Positions 11,459-21,879 of a stretch of 64,000 nt of DNA are shown here, in pieces (position 1 is the stretch's first letter; each line of letters starts with the position of its first letter). The DNA is from Limnephilus marmoratus. Its lineage: Eukaryota > Arthropoda > Insecta > Trichoptera > Limnephilidae. The stretch lies in the NCBI GenBank assembly GCA_917880885.1, contig OU862933.1, positions 11,645,679-11,709,678 on the forward strand, read 5' to 3'. The notes under the pieces are model-generated. The model was not told where the DNA came from and searched no databases. It was given only the letters and a program-made list of their open reading frames with translations. A program made the translations under genes and the position numbers.

Positions 11459-11846
11459 TCCCGAATTTCTACCGATTTTTTACATATCTCCGTTAAACAT
11501 TTGAAGTTGACGCTCTTAAAAAAATGTATGTTATTTTTGAAGATAATATCTATATATTCCCCAAGCCGAAATGCAAGTTATATGAAATTCCCTCAATAGA
11601 AAAAAATCACAAAATATGCTCCGAAAATTATTACAAACACGCTTGTTTCAGTTATTTTACAAGTTATATGTATGAAAAAATTGACAATGTTTCTTTAAAT
11701 GCTGGTTTAGACAGCTCCCAAGAGATTTTTGCTCTATTTTAAACGAGTCGTTTTTTTTAACATTTTTTAATTTTCGATTCAATTTTAGCGTTTTAAATAT
11801 TAGCGCGCTCTCTCCAACATTAGTAATTACATATCTCTCCATCTTC
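11459..11846 (+). repeat. R1 repeat, copy 2 (uninterrupted)
   Basis: Same order of blocks as 2333-2882 (TTTCTACCGATTTTT, TATTTTTGAAGATAATATC, GAAATTCCCTCAATAGA, TTTTGCTCTATTTTAAACG, GCGCTCTCTCCAACAT) but without the Penelope-like insertion. It therefore shows the empty site for copy 1. Confidence 0.65.
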
Positions 11847-12605
11847 TTTTTAAGCGAAGGTCTTTATTAATGCGGGTCTTGAAGACTCGCATTTCAAGAA
11901 TGAGAAAAAATAATGACGGTAGCTCGTTCCACATACGAGCCGACGTACATAAAACTGGTAATAAACAGGTCACTATTGAAGAATCTACTAGCCTTATTAA
12001 AGAGCCCCGATACTTGAGCTGGTCTGATACACTTACTCCAAGCATTTCAATGGAGTATTTATTGGGGAGGTTGCTTCCATCAAAGTAATCAGGCTACCGT
12101 TGATCTTTCTTTTTGGAAAAATCGTTTTCAAAGAAGTTTTCACGTTGAAAGTAATCAGAGTGGCCCTACTCTAGGTAAGGCAGCTTCTCGAGGTGATGGT
12201 AAATTTTTATCTCAAAATTTCCCAAGCTGTTTGAACATCATAAGTGGAAGATGGCTTGTCAAAAAGATATCCCTAGTAAACGATGCTATCATCAGCGTGG
12301 CACTTAATTGGCAACAAAAACAGCGTTGGTTACAGCACAGATCCTTGTGGCACCCCCGTATTGATTTCGTGCAGAGAAGAATAAAAGCCGTAAACTACGG
12401 TTTGAATTGTTCTCCATTTAAGAAAGTCCGCAATCTAACTATGCGGGTTTGGATGGATTCCATAAGTTGGTATCAGATCCTATCGAAGGCTTTGGAGATG
12501 TCCAACCCGACGACGCGAAGGTTAGAGTTTTTTCTATCGGTTTCGTCGAATCGATCTTATAAAAACGTGCTATTGAGTTTGGTGCAGAAGTTTAATTTTT
12601 TTTAG
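11827..12605 (-). pseudogene. Non-LTR retrotransposon reverse transcriptase remnant
   Basis: Reading the minus strand from about 12,600 downwards, the fingers/palm motif GLDISKAFDRI appears (RT motif A, then a stop where Trp is expected), followed by GVPQGSVL and ADDS (motif B-like and the catalytic Y/F-ADD box). The frame ends near 11,830 with SARMWNELPS..FL and VFKTRINKDL, the usual C-terminal tail of jockey/CR1-type ORF2 proteins. Several stops and frameshifts separate these pieces and a large part between ADD and the tail is missing. It is a dead, truncated LINE whose 3' end abuts the R1 copy. Confidence 0.8.
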
Positions 12606-13021
12606 AAATAATGTGTCTTAAGAACTAGAATGAGGTAACGTATAAAAGTAGTATGAAATATGCGTTTTGAATTAATAAAGTTACTGATTTTGTTTTCCTT
12701 TTTTTAATAAGGTGTGTAATATTTTTTTTATATCTAATAGTAAAACTGGAATTTTTTAACAAAAGGAATACTACTAAAATATGACATCTCTTTGTATGAA
12801 TACATATGCTTATCAATGTGCTTATTTGTTGTGTAGAAAATAAAGGCGTGTTTATGATTGTCTATTCAAGCCCTTAAATTATGAATTTAAGTACTTTAAC
12901 TTGTTAAAATGTGTTTATCTTTGAATATTTATAATATTGTGTCTTTTTTTAATAGACTTCATCAATTTTTAGGACTTGGAATATTTTGAAAAATGTGGCT
13001 GGCACATGAAAATGATATATT
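12606..13021. other. AT-rich sequence, no gene
   Basis: Nothing recognised. It ends at the target duplication of the LTR element. Confidence 0.5.
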
Positions 13022-13025
13022 ATAT

Positions 13026-14002
13026 TGAGGGAGCGGGAGACAGAAATAAAAGGCGTCATGTCGAAGTAGCGAGTCAGTCTTTATTGTGGCTACGTAGCGG
13101 AGGTCGATGCGGAGCGGGAGCGGAGTGACAGTAGTGCTGCTGCGTGATGATGTGAAGATGAAGGTCAGGACACTACGGCGGTGAAGATCACAGGTCTTCA
13201 GGGAGCCGGCGTGTTGCCCTACACCATGGCGGTGTAGACGTGACCTTGGTCCAGGCGGTTGACCGTCGTCGCGTTGACGGGATATGGCGGCTGTGTGTCC
13301 AGTGGGTCGGAGCACACACGTGACGCAGGAAGGAACCTTGAGAGGCGATGAGGATACTGGCGCGTTGCCGATTGTTGTTGCTGCTCGTTGCAGGATGAGG
13401 ATGCTGGCGCGTTGCCAGTTGTTGTTGCTGCTCGTTGCAGGATGTTGGATGATGGCGCGTTGCCGGTTGTGGTTGTGGTAGCTGCTCGTTGCAGGGTGCT
13501 GGTTGACATCTCATGTCGAGATGGTGGTTGAAGAAGTGCCTCGAAGGTGCTGGAATGTTCCTGTGTCACGCTGGATAAATTGATGTTCACTGTTGACAGC
13601 GCGAGGCCCGTGCCCCGCGCGGGCAGGTACTTAGTCGCGACACTGCTCGTTCTGTGTTGCTTGCCCGGCCGATGAATGAATACTGAGGTACTGACTGACT
13701 AGCTCCGAGCCAGCGAGCGCGGCTTATATACCCGTGGCAAGTAATTTCGATGACGGTAGGTAACGTCGGGTGAATTCACGTAAAGGCGGGATATCACCCG
13801 AACTTTCTGCGGGCACTTGAACGGTACAGCCGTACGTTCTAGCTCTTTCGCGTAGGTGGCGGATTATCATTAAGGCGGCCATTATTACTACGCTGTATGT
13901 ATGTAGGTAGATGTATCGCTGTAGGTATGTGCTTCCAGCTAATTCTGTGGAGGTCAGTGGCGCTGCGGTAAATTTTACAGAGCGGGTTAAGTAGCCGCTA
14001 CA
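13026..14002 (-). repeat. Downstream (3') LTR, 977 bp
   Basis: Starts TGTAGCGGCTACTTAACC just after the polypurine tract and ends CCGCTCCCTCA. A TATA box (TATATAAGCC) lies near 13726. Inside R/U5 a block with repeated CAACGAGCAGC / GGCAACGCGCC (about 13360-13500) is absent from the other LTR and accounts for much of the extra length. The polyadenylation part (CAATAAAGACTGACTCGC) is shared. Confidence 0.8.
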
Positions 14003-14188
14003 GACCCCCTTCCCAGTGGTACGGAGTACGGTTGAGGGACGATGATGCCAGGAGACGCAGGAGAACCGAGTTGATGCTGGCCGGTATGTCCATGCTGATG
14101 TGTCTCTACCGATTCCCTCGTTTTTGCGGTGTTACCGGTGTGTCGTGGTAACACTCTTGTAAGGATGCTGTATGCTGCGTATCCATAT

Positions 14189-14327
14189 CACGTCGGGGTC
14201 ACCAGTTGAGGGAGCGCGACGTGATCACGTCGGGGTCACCAGTTGAGGGAGCGCGACGTGATCACGTCGGGGCCTCCAGTTGAGGGAGCGCGACGTGATC
14301 ACGTCGGGGTCACCAGTTGAGGGAGCG
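14189..14327 (-). repeat. 37-bp tandem repeat of the LTR-end/primer-binding junction
   Basis: Units start at 14189, 14226, 14263 and 14300. Each holds the LTR 3' end (CGCTCCCTCA) joined to the PBS-like ACTGGTGACCCCGACGTGAT on the minus strand. The third unit has GCCTCC in place of GTCACC on the plus strand. So the boundary between LTR and leader is present about four times. Confidence 0.9.
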
Positions 14328-15168
14328 GGCCGGATCGGTAGAGAGAAATGAAAGGCGTCATGTCGAAGTGGTGAGTCAGTCATTTATTGGGCTACGTAGC
14401 AGATGGTCGGTGGTCGGTAACATGATGTAATGCGGAGTGCCGTAGATGATGCTGCAGGCGTACGGAGGTGGAGATGGTGTGGTGAAGGTCAGCGAGTTGC
14501 TCGACACCATAGCGGTGGAGATGACCTATCTTCCAGGCCGTTGCTCGACGCTTTAAATCGCGGAGATGAACGGTGTGTGGCTCGGTGAGCTGAGCCACCA
14601 GCAGGTAGTCCTGGCGAGGCGGAGCGTGTTTCCATGGCAGCGAAGCACGGTGGGCTTCGGGGTGCCATGAAGTGGTGAGCTGATCCCCGGACTGAAGGTG
14701 CGTCAATCCTTATAAGTCGCGGGATGTAGCTGATCTCAGGAGCTGAAGACACGATAGGCCTTGTAGCTGAGACGTGGTGATGGACCTCGAGGAAGCTGCC
14801 CTGGAGCGTAGCGATGCCTGCGGAGCACTGATTACATGTTGAGATGTTGACCGACGATTAATGTGAGACTGAACTGGACTGAACTGCAGCGGGCGAGCGA
14901 TCGGCTGCTTATATAGCCGCGGTAGAGTAACTACCTCGCGGTAGGTAATACGAGCCACTTCGAGAATATTCGGCGCCGTACAGATATTGTACGGTGCTGT
15001 CTCGAGACCTTTCTAGGCGGGGCGATATTATTATCGTCGGGCTGGCACGGCCGGCGAGAAAGTACATCGCGGCCAGTATAGGTACGAAGGTACCTAGGCA
15101 AGTAGGTTTGCCGATGGGCGCGAATATTAGATGTTTGATGGCGATGATAATAATGATGTGTCGCTACA
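14318..15168 (-). repeat. Upstream (5') LTR, 851 bp
   Basis: Starts TGTAGCGACAC on the minus strand and ends CGCTCCCTCA. It has TATATAAGC near 14911 as a TATA box, and CAATAAATG near 14387 as a polyadenylation-like signal, followed by CTTCGACATGACGCC. The last part matches the other LTR closely; the U3 part does not align by eye. Confidence 0.8.
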
Positions 15169-15304
15169 ATATGATTTTCTATGTATGTATTTAATTTAAC
15201 TGTTTTTTTAAATGTACTTCAATTTCTGAAGAAATACTTTCTTTCGGTGTAAAGGCGGATAAAACACATAACATAACCAAACAAATTAAAAGATATATAC
15301 CAAG

Positions 15305-15615
15305 AAGGTGTTACAGGACGTATTTCCGACAATTTTTGGAGTAAAAAAAGTAAATGAAATTTTGGGCTCCGGTGGTTTTTTTTCCAAATATTTTTTCAAC
15401 ATCAAACCAAGATAATTCATCAACTAATTTTCAACATCAAACTGTCCAATCACTAACCTTGGCCCTAACTGTTCAATACTTACTATATTTTAATGTTTTT
15501 AGTTGTTAAAAAAATTGACTGGGAACCAAAATTTCATTAACATTTTGCACTCCAAATAATATTAGGAACCACTGGTTAAAGTAAGTCTAGTACGTCCCGT
15601 ACTGTCTTAACACCC
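15305..15615. mobile_element. Imperfect inverted-repeat element, about 310 bp
   Basis: Left arm GGTGTTACAGGACGTA then GGAGT.AAAA.GTAAATGAAATTTTGG; right arm is the diverged reverse complement ending TACGTCCCGTACTG..TAACACCC. Non-coding. Ends are too diverged to fix a target duplication. Confidence 0.45.
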
Positions 15616-15781
15616 GTGTATATACAAAAAAAAATTAAAATATCACCACGGGCTTATGCTTACATTATGGTTTAGCCACTAATCAACCGGCGCGGCGGTA
15701 AATAATAATTAATTAAACGAAGACAATATTAGCGACACTCGACCGAAAATCTGGAAACAGACAAATCAGAAAAAGATATTT

Positions 15782-15852
15782 GCACCTCTGGGACTGGAAC
15801 CCAGAATCTTTCGCTTTCCGGGCAAATGCGCTACCACTGCGCCAAGGTGTCG
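15782..15852 (-). ncRNA. tRNA-like head of foldback, left arm
   Basis: Reads CTTGGCGCAGTGGTAGCGCA, a near-perfect pol III box A, then an anticodon-like arm and GGTTCCAGTCC, a box B with one change. The T arm pairs CTGGG with CCCAG. The acceptor stem pairs only partly, so it is a tRNA-derived promoter and not a working tRNA. Confidence 0.7.
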
Positions 15853-15923
15853 ATATCCGATTCTGTCATTTTAAACTGTATCATACTTCGACTAAGAACC
15901 TCCCACATTAACTCGCCTATCAA

Positions 15924-15984
15924 TACCTCGGCGCGGTGGTAGCGCATTTGCCCGGAAAGCGAAAAGTCCTGGTCCCAGAGGTGC
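15924..15984 (+). ncRNA. tRNA-like head of foldback, right arm
   Basis: Mirror copy of the head at 15782-15852: ACCTCGGCGCGGTGGTAGCG followed by CCCGGAAAGCGAAAAG. Box B has lost GTT (reads TCCTGGTCCCAGAGG), so this arm is probably inactive. Confidence 0.65.
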
Positions 15985-16059
15985 AAATATGTTTTTCTGA
16001 TTTTTCTGATTCCAGATTTTCGACTGTGTTTCGCTAATATTGTCTTCATTTAATTAAAT

Positions 16060-16158
16060 ATGTTTGGGTTCGAGTCCCAGAGGTGCAAATACCTTTTTCT
16101 GTTTCCAGATTTTCGACTGAGTTTCGCTGATATTGTCTTCATTTAATTGAATATTACA
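16060..16158 (+). repeat. Third foldback-arm fragment, direct to the right arm
   Basis: Starts at a perfect box B (GGGTTCGAGTCCC) and runs to GATATTGTCTTCATTTAATT, repeating the outer half of the right arm. It has no box A. Confidence 0.7.
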
Positions 16159-17457
16159 ATAAGAGGTTTTACTCATAAAAGTTAAAAAATTAATAACAAC
16201 CTGTGAATAAATTTTATATTCCCAGTGTTACGGTGGTGTACGTTAAACAATAGAGAACTCCAGTCTATTTTTTTATTTGTTTTTAATGAATAATGACTTT
16301 CTAATTTAAATAACTGCATATTTTTTTGAGTTAATTTTGGTAGTTAAAATAATTGTCAAAGTTTTAGATTTTCAAGATCCCCGAAAACCAGCGTATGTGT
16401 AGTGAATCGTGTGACGTCATCACTCCTGAAAAGTTACTATAAGATCGAGCAATCAGCTGATCAACTGCCGCCATTTTGAAATTCGGTGGTCGAAGTATTC
16501 TCTATAGAGTAGCATTACTATTTTTTTCTTTGCAGTTGTTTTTGAATATTTTCAATAATAGAGATAAACCAATACGAGATACCTTTATTTTTTAAACTGA
16601 ATTATTTAGGCCTAAATAATGTTTCAATAAACACAACAACTAAATCTCTTTAAACAGTATGTTAATAAAGGAAAAATTAATACAATGGCTTGTGTCATGC
16701 TTATATTCTCATACAATGACTTTACGGTGACGTCACCACCAAACATTTTAATACTTCCAACTTGACGGCGTGTTTCTAGGACCCGATTAAAAATGGACTT
16801 TTTAATAATTTTTTTAAAACTGTGCGTTTAATATTATTTGAAAAAAATTATATATTCAGAATCAGCGTTTATTGGTCTACATGAACATATTTTTTAAAGC
16901 CATAATATTTTTCACTGAAGTTCCTTATTGAGAAGATAATCTTCATAAAGATTACAAAAAAAAATCGTGAAGGTTTCCTTTTTAAAAGAGTTTAAAGTAT
17001 TTTTAGGTCGCTCTCTGATATTGTCAAATATTCGCTACCGAGTTGACAGTTATAAAAGAAGGATCTCCACCATTTAGGAAGATATTAAATTTCTGTTTTC
17101 GCCCCATTCCTTATCTCTCCTTACCCTAACCGTCCCCTTTTCCCCTAACCTTGGTCTTTAATACCAGTGGCATTAGTTTGTTTCATCTCGTGGTGTTTGC
17201 CGATTTCGCTTGCGTAAAGGGAACCATTATTTATTTGGCATTCATTGAAAATTCTCGGAATGATAAATAGGTCTGGCTGTAAATGTTATAATATCCCGAA
17301 GGAGGCGCGCTCTGTTGTCGGGACCCGAAACTCGGCGTCAATTTATTGGCAAAGTGTTTCTTTCATCTCGGTGATGGATTATGGTTTCTCGTGGATTAAG
17401 TTTATCTTTGTATATGGTTGCAGTTTGAATTTTTGTTCACTTCAAAACATACGTAGA
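16159..17457. other. Mostly unique sequence, no gene
   Basis: No exon could be supported. TGACGTCA palindromes (CRE-like) lie at 16412-16419 and 16728-16735. The part 17150-17450 is less AT-rich, with an 80-codon frame (17245-17487) lacking any family resemblance and running into a SINE head. Confidence 0.4.
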
Positions 17458-17530
17458 TGCTCGATGGCCTCCTTGGTCACGGGATAAGGCTCTTGCCTAG
17501 AGATTTGGAGGTTGTGAGCAAATTTTATTT
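17458..17530 (+). mobile_element. SINE-A head fragment
   Basis: ATGGCCTCCTTGGTCACGGGATAAGGCTC and TTGGAGGTTGTGAGCAAATTTTATT match the tRNA-like head of SINE-A. The body is missing. Confidence 0.55.
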
Positions 17531-18189
17531 TTTTAAATTAAGAAATGGAAAAATAAACAAATGTCCAAGTCAAAATAAATAAATACATAGGTTTATTATA
17601 TTATTATATTATATTATTGATTTTCTTTGCACTGTATTTTAAGTCTTTTGAGGAGTCAATGACGCCTCTAGTCTATTGTGTGAGCACGTAGTCATCCTCG
17701 GGTCAATATTGGCCTTTCTCCTGTGTTTTATTTCTTCAATGCTTCAACATGGCTGGTTCAAAAATCACACGTTGATCAAAGATTAATCTTGAGATCGTCT
17801 AATCCGACTCGAGGATCAAATGTTATGTTTTATACTTAAATAAGCACTTGCGAAAGATTTATAAAGATTTATGGACAGTTTATAATATTTCCCGAATATT
17901 ATTCCACCAAGAAACCAACGGACTGGTAAGATGATTCTTTGCACGAATCCAAATGCAGAAATAGGGCGAATATACATGAGTCAGTGAATTTAAAATAATT
18001 TCAAATTAGTCTACTTGAAGGTGGTAAAATAAATAATACAGTTATTAATTCTCTTTTTGAACATTAACTAAACTATCGAACTAAACTGAAAATAGGAACT
18101 GAAAAGATTATGTACATTTTGAAGTCCAGATAAAAATAATTAAATAGATTCCATTACAGTAATCATTTAAAAATAATATCAGGTATATT
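17531..18189. other. No recognised features
   Basis: AT-rich, non-coding. Confidence 0.4.
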
Positions 18190-18423
18190 TCCGGCAGGTT
18201 CCAGAATAGAAGATACTTTCAGTATCGCCCGGGTGTATCACCACCATTCCGAATTGAAACGTTGCTTGAAATTTAATGGCATACATCTAAGTAGATGGGC
18301 AAACTTCTTACCTTCCTCCACTCAGTCTCCTTCCACTTCCTCACTACCTTCAGCCTCACAACATATCCCAAATGTGAGGCCATATTCTTACTGGCTCTGG
18401 AGTCCTTCACAATAAAAAAAAAT
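18190..18423 (+). mobile_element. SINE-A, 5'-truncated
   Basis: Begins at GGCAGGTTCCAGAATAGAAG, then AGTATCGCCCGGGTG, TTGAAACGTTGCTTGAAA, pyrimidine-rich block, ATCCCAAATGTGAGGCCAT and a run of A. Lacks the tRNA head. Confidence 0.75.
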
Positions 18424-18524
18424 GTTTATCCTTTCATGGGCGGTGCTAAATTTGTTGTTCGAATAGTTTGAATACATCGAATAGATGACATAATTTTTCA
18501 ACGTCAATTTTTTCTATTTGACGT

Positions 18525-18640
18525 AATTTTTAAAAATGATCTCAAGGGCGCTGTACCAATTTAAAATATATTTCTATAATCTTACTACTAACTACAGACC
18601 AGACAAACTATTATAAAAACATATGGCTTCCGTTACCTTA
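18525..18640 (+). repeat. Second copy of the CR1-like 3' segment
   Basis: GATCTCAAGGGCGCTGTACCAA and the following bases match the segment at 20210-20310 (CACCTCAAGGGCGCTGTAC), the 3' region of the LINE at 20157-21293. Confidence 0.5.
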
Positions 18641-18989
18641 CCGCTTCGATCGTTACCTTAAAAAGTAGGTACATATATTATCATTTTTTTGTATTCCTTA
18701 CAGGTAGAAAATACACAGGACCATACCCACCTGGGTTGTTGGAGAACAAATGTGTTGAAGATGAAAAAATCGACAATTCGTGAAATAAGAAATCAGCCCT
18801 CGTACAGGTTTAAGAATTTAAAAATATATATTGTGCAATCAGAAAAGGGGGAAATAAGAGTCCTGAGTGGAATTATTTGGCTTATTATTATGTACGTAGG
18901 GCCGGAAGTAACCGTACAAAAAGAAGCAAAAGATGGTGTGAAAGGGAGACGTTTAAATATGAATGTTAAAAAACGATTAAAAATAAGCG

Positions 18990-19210
18990 AAAATTGTGAA
19001 AAGATGTAATAAAACACGGCTCTTTTAAGAAACAGCAAAAATCTCTCGACAATTGTCTAAATTAGATTTCAAAGATACACTGTGATGTTTTTCGTACCTT
19101 TAGTGTGTTTCAAATAACAGCAAATTTTCGGAGCATGCTGTGCAAAGTTTCTATCGAGGAGATTTCATATAATTACCGTTTCGCCCGGCAAATGTACAGT
19201 CTACGTTTTA
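18990..19210 (-). repeat. R1 repeat, copy 3 (partial)
   Basis: Minus-strand R1: the plus strand shows TAATAAAACACGGCTC, AGCAAAAATCTC, TTCGGAGCATGCTGTG and TCTATCGAGGAGATTTCATA. It ends where the Penelope-like palindrome begins at about 19205. Confidence 0.55.
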
Positions 19211-19490
19211 AGATTTTCACGGCCAAAAGTATTTTCGTTATTTATTTTTGGGGTGTTATGCCGTGTTGCGCTACCTCCTTCTTTAGCCAACGTTTCGGAC
19301 AGCGTTGCAGTGTCCATCATCAGGGCAGATACGGTATATCCGGTAGATGTGTAATCTACCGGATCACCGGATGTGACATCTACCGGATCTGCCGGATCTG
19401 CCCTGATGATGGACACTGCAACGCTGTCCGAAATGTTGGCAAAAAAAGGAGGTAGCGCAACACGACATAACACCCCAAAAACAAATAACG
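19205..19490. mobile_element. Penelope-like 3' ends in inverted arrangement
   Basis: Left arm (about 19205-19334, minus) and right arm (about 19395-19489, plus) are inverted copies containing GATGATGGACACTGCAACG, TGTCCGAAA, GGTAGCGCAACACG and ATAACACCCCAAAAAC. Between them are several short TCCGGTAGATGT / ACATCTACCGGA palindromes. Penelope-like elements often insert with inverted terminal copies. Related 3' fragments lie at 2571, 27105 and 32770. Confidence 0.6.
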
Positions 19491-19559
19491 AAAAAAAAGA
19501 CAATCGAATGCTTATATTAAAAAATAACATGTAATTTTTAAAGAACTTAAAAACTTAAT

Positions 19560-20140
19560 GTATTTAAGGCTCCGCAACCTGCATCGAAAAGAAGAAGATG
19601 GAGAGATACGAATTACGAATATTAGAGGAGAGCGCTAACATTTACTGCGACAAAATCGCTGCGAAAATTGCGAAAATGTTTAATAAAACACGACTCCTTT
19701 AAAATAGAGCAAAAATCTCGCGGGGAGCATCTAAGGGAACATACCCATACTACGTGACCAACTTTTTGCAATTTTTAACCCCCTCCCCCCCCGGTGACAA
19801 AAAACCTAAGCCCGCCGCCGCTCATTTGTACCGAGCGTGACATTTTGAAGACCCCCCCGTAAAAGTGTCACGTAGTATGGGTACGTTCCCTTAAGTATCA
19901 TTTAAAAAAACATTGTAATTTTTTTCACAAATGTAATTTGTAAGATAATAGAACCAAACTTGTTTTTAATAATTTTTGGAGCATACTTTGCGATTTTTTC
20001 TATCAAGGGAATTTCGTATAATTTGCGTTTCGGCGCCGGCAGCATCTAGACATTATCTTAAAAAATATCATATATTTTTTGAGAGCTTACAAACTTCAAA
20101 TGTTTGAGGGGGATATGTAAGAAATCGGTAGAAATTTGGG
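19560..20140 (-). repeat. R1 repeat, copy 4, interrupted by a MITE
   Basis: Minus-strand R1 running from GAAGAAGATGGAGAGATACG to AAATCGGTAGAAATTTGGG on the plus strand. It is split at 19734-19893 by a short inverted-repeat element. The end at 20140 is followed by the A/T-rich tail of a LINE. Confidence 0.65.
19734..19893. mobile_element. MITE, 160 bp, 26-bp inverted repeats
   Basis: Left end AAGGGAACATACCCATACTA (continuing CGTGAC), right end GTCACGTAGTATGGGTACGT (continuing TCCCTT). The interior has a C-run and GACAAAAAACCTAAGCCCG. It sits inside an R1 copy, so it is younger. TAAG-like flanks on both sides leave the target duplication ambiguous. Confidence 0.8.
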
Positions 20141-20156
20141 TTGCGGGCCGTTAAGG

Positions 20157-21293
20157 AAATAATAATAATAATAATATTTGGATGATTTATATAGCGCCGT
20201 TTTTGTGAAAAATCACCTCAAGGGCGCTGTACAAACTTATAATACATTTCTAAAATCTAAAAAACTACAAGCTAGACAAACAATTAAAAATAACTTATGG
20301 CTAAAAATTGCATACACCGGTTCATTGATCACCGATACGAAAATATATGTACAATATTTTGACCAATGAACGCGATGCTGCCTAAAATTTAATGAAAGGA
20401 CCATACTTACCTGAGAGGTCACTTGAAATTAACACTGTATATTGTCCATTAAAAGAAATTTAGATAGAGTTCGCACGCCGAGGACATTATTGTGAACACA
20501 TGTTGTTTAATCCTGAAAAATATTTTAATATTAATATGTAATGTATTCTTTGACGAGTGTATTTTGGAAAGTAAAAGCAACATGTAAAGGTGGGTGGTGC
20601 AGTAGTACCTATAAGGATTTGATCTTTCTAAATGTGATTCGTCAAGAGACAGATTGATGTGTAAGGAATTGAGTAATTTTAATTCAGTAAGGAAAATGTG
20701 ATTAAGACATAGCACAGACAATTCAAGTATGATACTCTCAAATAGGTATATTTAAATTACGGGTATGAGAGCCCAAAAAGGAAGGTTTTTAGTTTGGACC
20801 TAAACTCTGTTGGGCTTGTTATGCATCTTAATTCCGGAGGGAGTCTATTCCAAGCCTTAGGTCCAGATACTCCGAAAGCACGATCTCCAAACATAGTATT
20901 TGGCTTTCGTTTAGGTTCTATTAGTCTGCCTTTAGCAAATGAAGTTGCTGATCTAAGCGTTAATTGTCTCGGACCTGTATTTTCCGGGACGCATAATTCG
21001 GAGATGTAAGGTGGGGCCATTTCGTTGATTGATTTAAAAACCATCCAGCACAATTTGTACTGGATTCTCTCAGGGCACTTGAGCCAGTGAAGGTTACGAA
21101 GGTGTTCTGAAATATGCGTATATTTAGAAACCCCAGTTATGAGCCTTGCCGCTGCATTAAACACGGATTGAAGTTTGTCAAATGTTATAAATCGGTAATA
21201 ATTCGGAATGCGAGGTCTTAAAATGAATATTTGAGGCAACCATGGGCACGAGCCTAGTATGGTGGTCGAAAAATCCACAAATGATGTAACCAC
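20157..21293 (-). pseudogene. CR1/L2-like LINE, 3' end of ORF2 plus 3' UTR
   Basis: The minus strand holds 178 codons (21293-20757) with KLQSVFNAAARLITGV, HISEHLRNLHWLKCPERIQYK, APPYISEL, GDRAFGVSGPKAWNRLPPEL and FRSKLKTFLF. This is the signature C-terminal part of CR1/L2/Daphne-type reverse transcriptase proteins. The RT core itself is cut off. The 3' UTR follows down to about 20157, with GCGCTATATAAATCATCC and an ATT microsatellite as the tail, typical of this group. The tail abuts R1, marking the insertion point. The reading frame is open over 178 codons, so the copy may be fairly young. Confidence 0.85.
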
Positions 21294-21834
21294 TCAAACA
21301 ATTAAAGAAAAATAATACAAAAAACAGTTCCAACGGAAATCCTTTTTTTTGCTGGAACCTGCTAAAAGTATTTATGATATTGAAGTCGTGAAAACCATTG
21401 TTTAATTAAAAAAGGTGTTGAACCCGACATAAATGTAAACTTTCTCCAACTACCGAACAAATGTCTTAATGAACCAATGAGTAATAATGATTACTTTGGG
21501 GAAGCAATCCACCTTAGAACAAGGTGATACCGCGGCTTTCGAAAAACTTGCACAATAAGGGCGCGTGGGGGTAATTCGGTGAAATTGTGCGGGAGTCATT
21601 AAGATAAGTAAGGCGGGAGGGACGGTATCTGGGAGGCTGGGAGGCTTGAAGGCTTGAAGGCAGGAAAGCGGGTGTCCTAGATACTACCCGCCACTGTGCC
21701 GACATTATCGGGATCCTAAGAACGAAATTGCTTTTGCGTAGAGAAAATTGCAAGGGCGAAGAATCTAACAAACAACCCTAATGGTTTTTAGGAAAGGAAT
21801 ATAAATTTGGCAGTTTTTTTTCATTCACGAATAA
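21294..21834. other. Unique sequence, no gene called
   Basis: Part 21560-21720 is less AT-rich, with tandem GGAGGCTTGAAGGCTTGAAGG. An 85-codon minus frame (21771-21514) has no recognisable family. Confidence 0.4.
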
Positions 21835-21879
21835 AATATTTCCTTACAATTGTTTTAACGGAAGAAAACCAATAAAATT

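Larger units (their letters stand above)
13026..15168 (-). mobile_element. LTR retrotransposon, interior almost entirely deleted
   Basis: Two TG..CA-bounded LTRs in minus orientation (14318-15168 and 13026-14002) enclose only 315 bp. ATAT at 13022-13025 and 15169-15172 could be the target duplication. The interior has a PBS-like TGGTGACCCCGACGTG next to the upstream LTR and a polypurine tract GGGAAGGGGG next to the downstream LTR. No gag or pol remains. The 4-bp duplication would fit Gypsy/Ty3 better than BEL, but without pol the group is uncertain. The region is far more GC-rich than its surroundings, suggesting a later arrival. Confidence 0.85.
15712..16056. mobile_element. Head-to-head tRNA-like foldback element
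   Basis: Two arms of about 140 bp in inverted orientation. The outer ends are TTAATTAAACGAAGACAAT.. and its reverse complement. Each arm then has GAAAATCTGGAAACAG / CAGATTTTCGAC, an A/T-rich part with TTGCACCTCTGGGAC, and a tRNA-like head. The two heads face each other across about 70 bp. A promoter in each head would transcribe outward. A third, B-box-onward fragment follows at 16060-16158. Confidence 0.75.

Noticed and set aside
13188..13590. Overlapping long minus-strand frames in the GC-rich LTR
   Set aside because: Low-complexity repeats of CAACGAGCAGC give Gln/Ala/Thr-rich frames in several phases; this is LTR DNA.
14392..14958. Long minus-strand frames in the other LTR
   Set aside because: High GC lowers stop frequency; the sequence is LTR with TATA box and polyadenylation signal.
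18689..19009. 106-codon plus frame after a TTCCTTACAG acceptor-like site
   Set aside because: The sequence after the site reads GPYPPGLLENKC in one frame then stops; no family match, and the later part runs into an R1 copy.
20178..20369. 63-codon plus frame
   Set aside because: Antisense to the 3' UTR of the LINE at 20157-21293.
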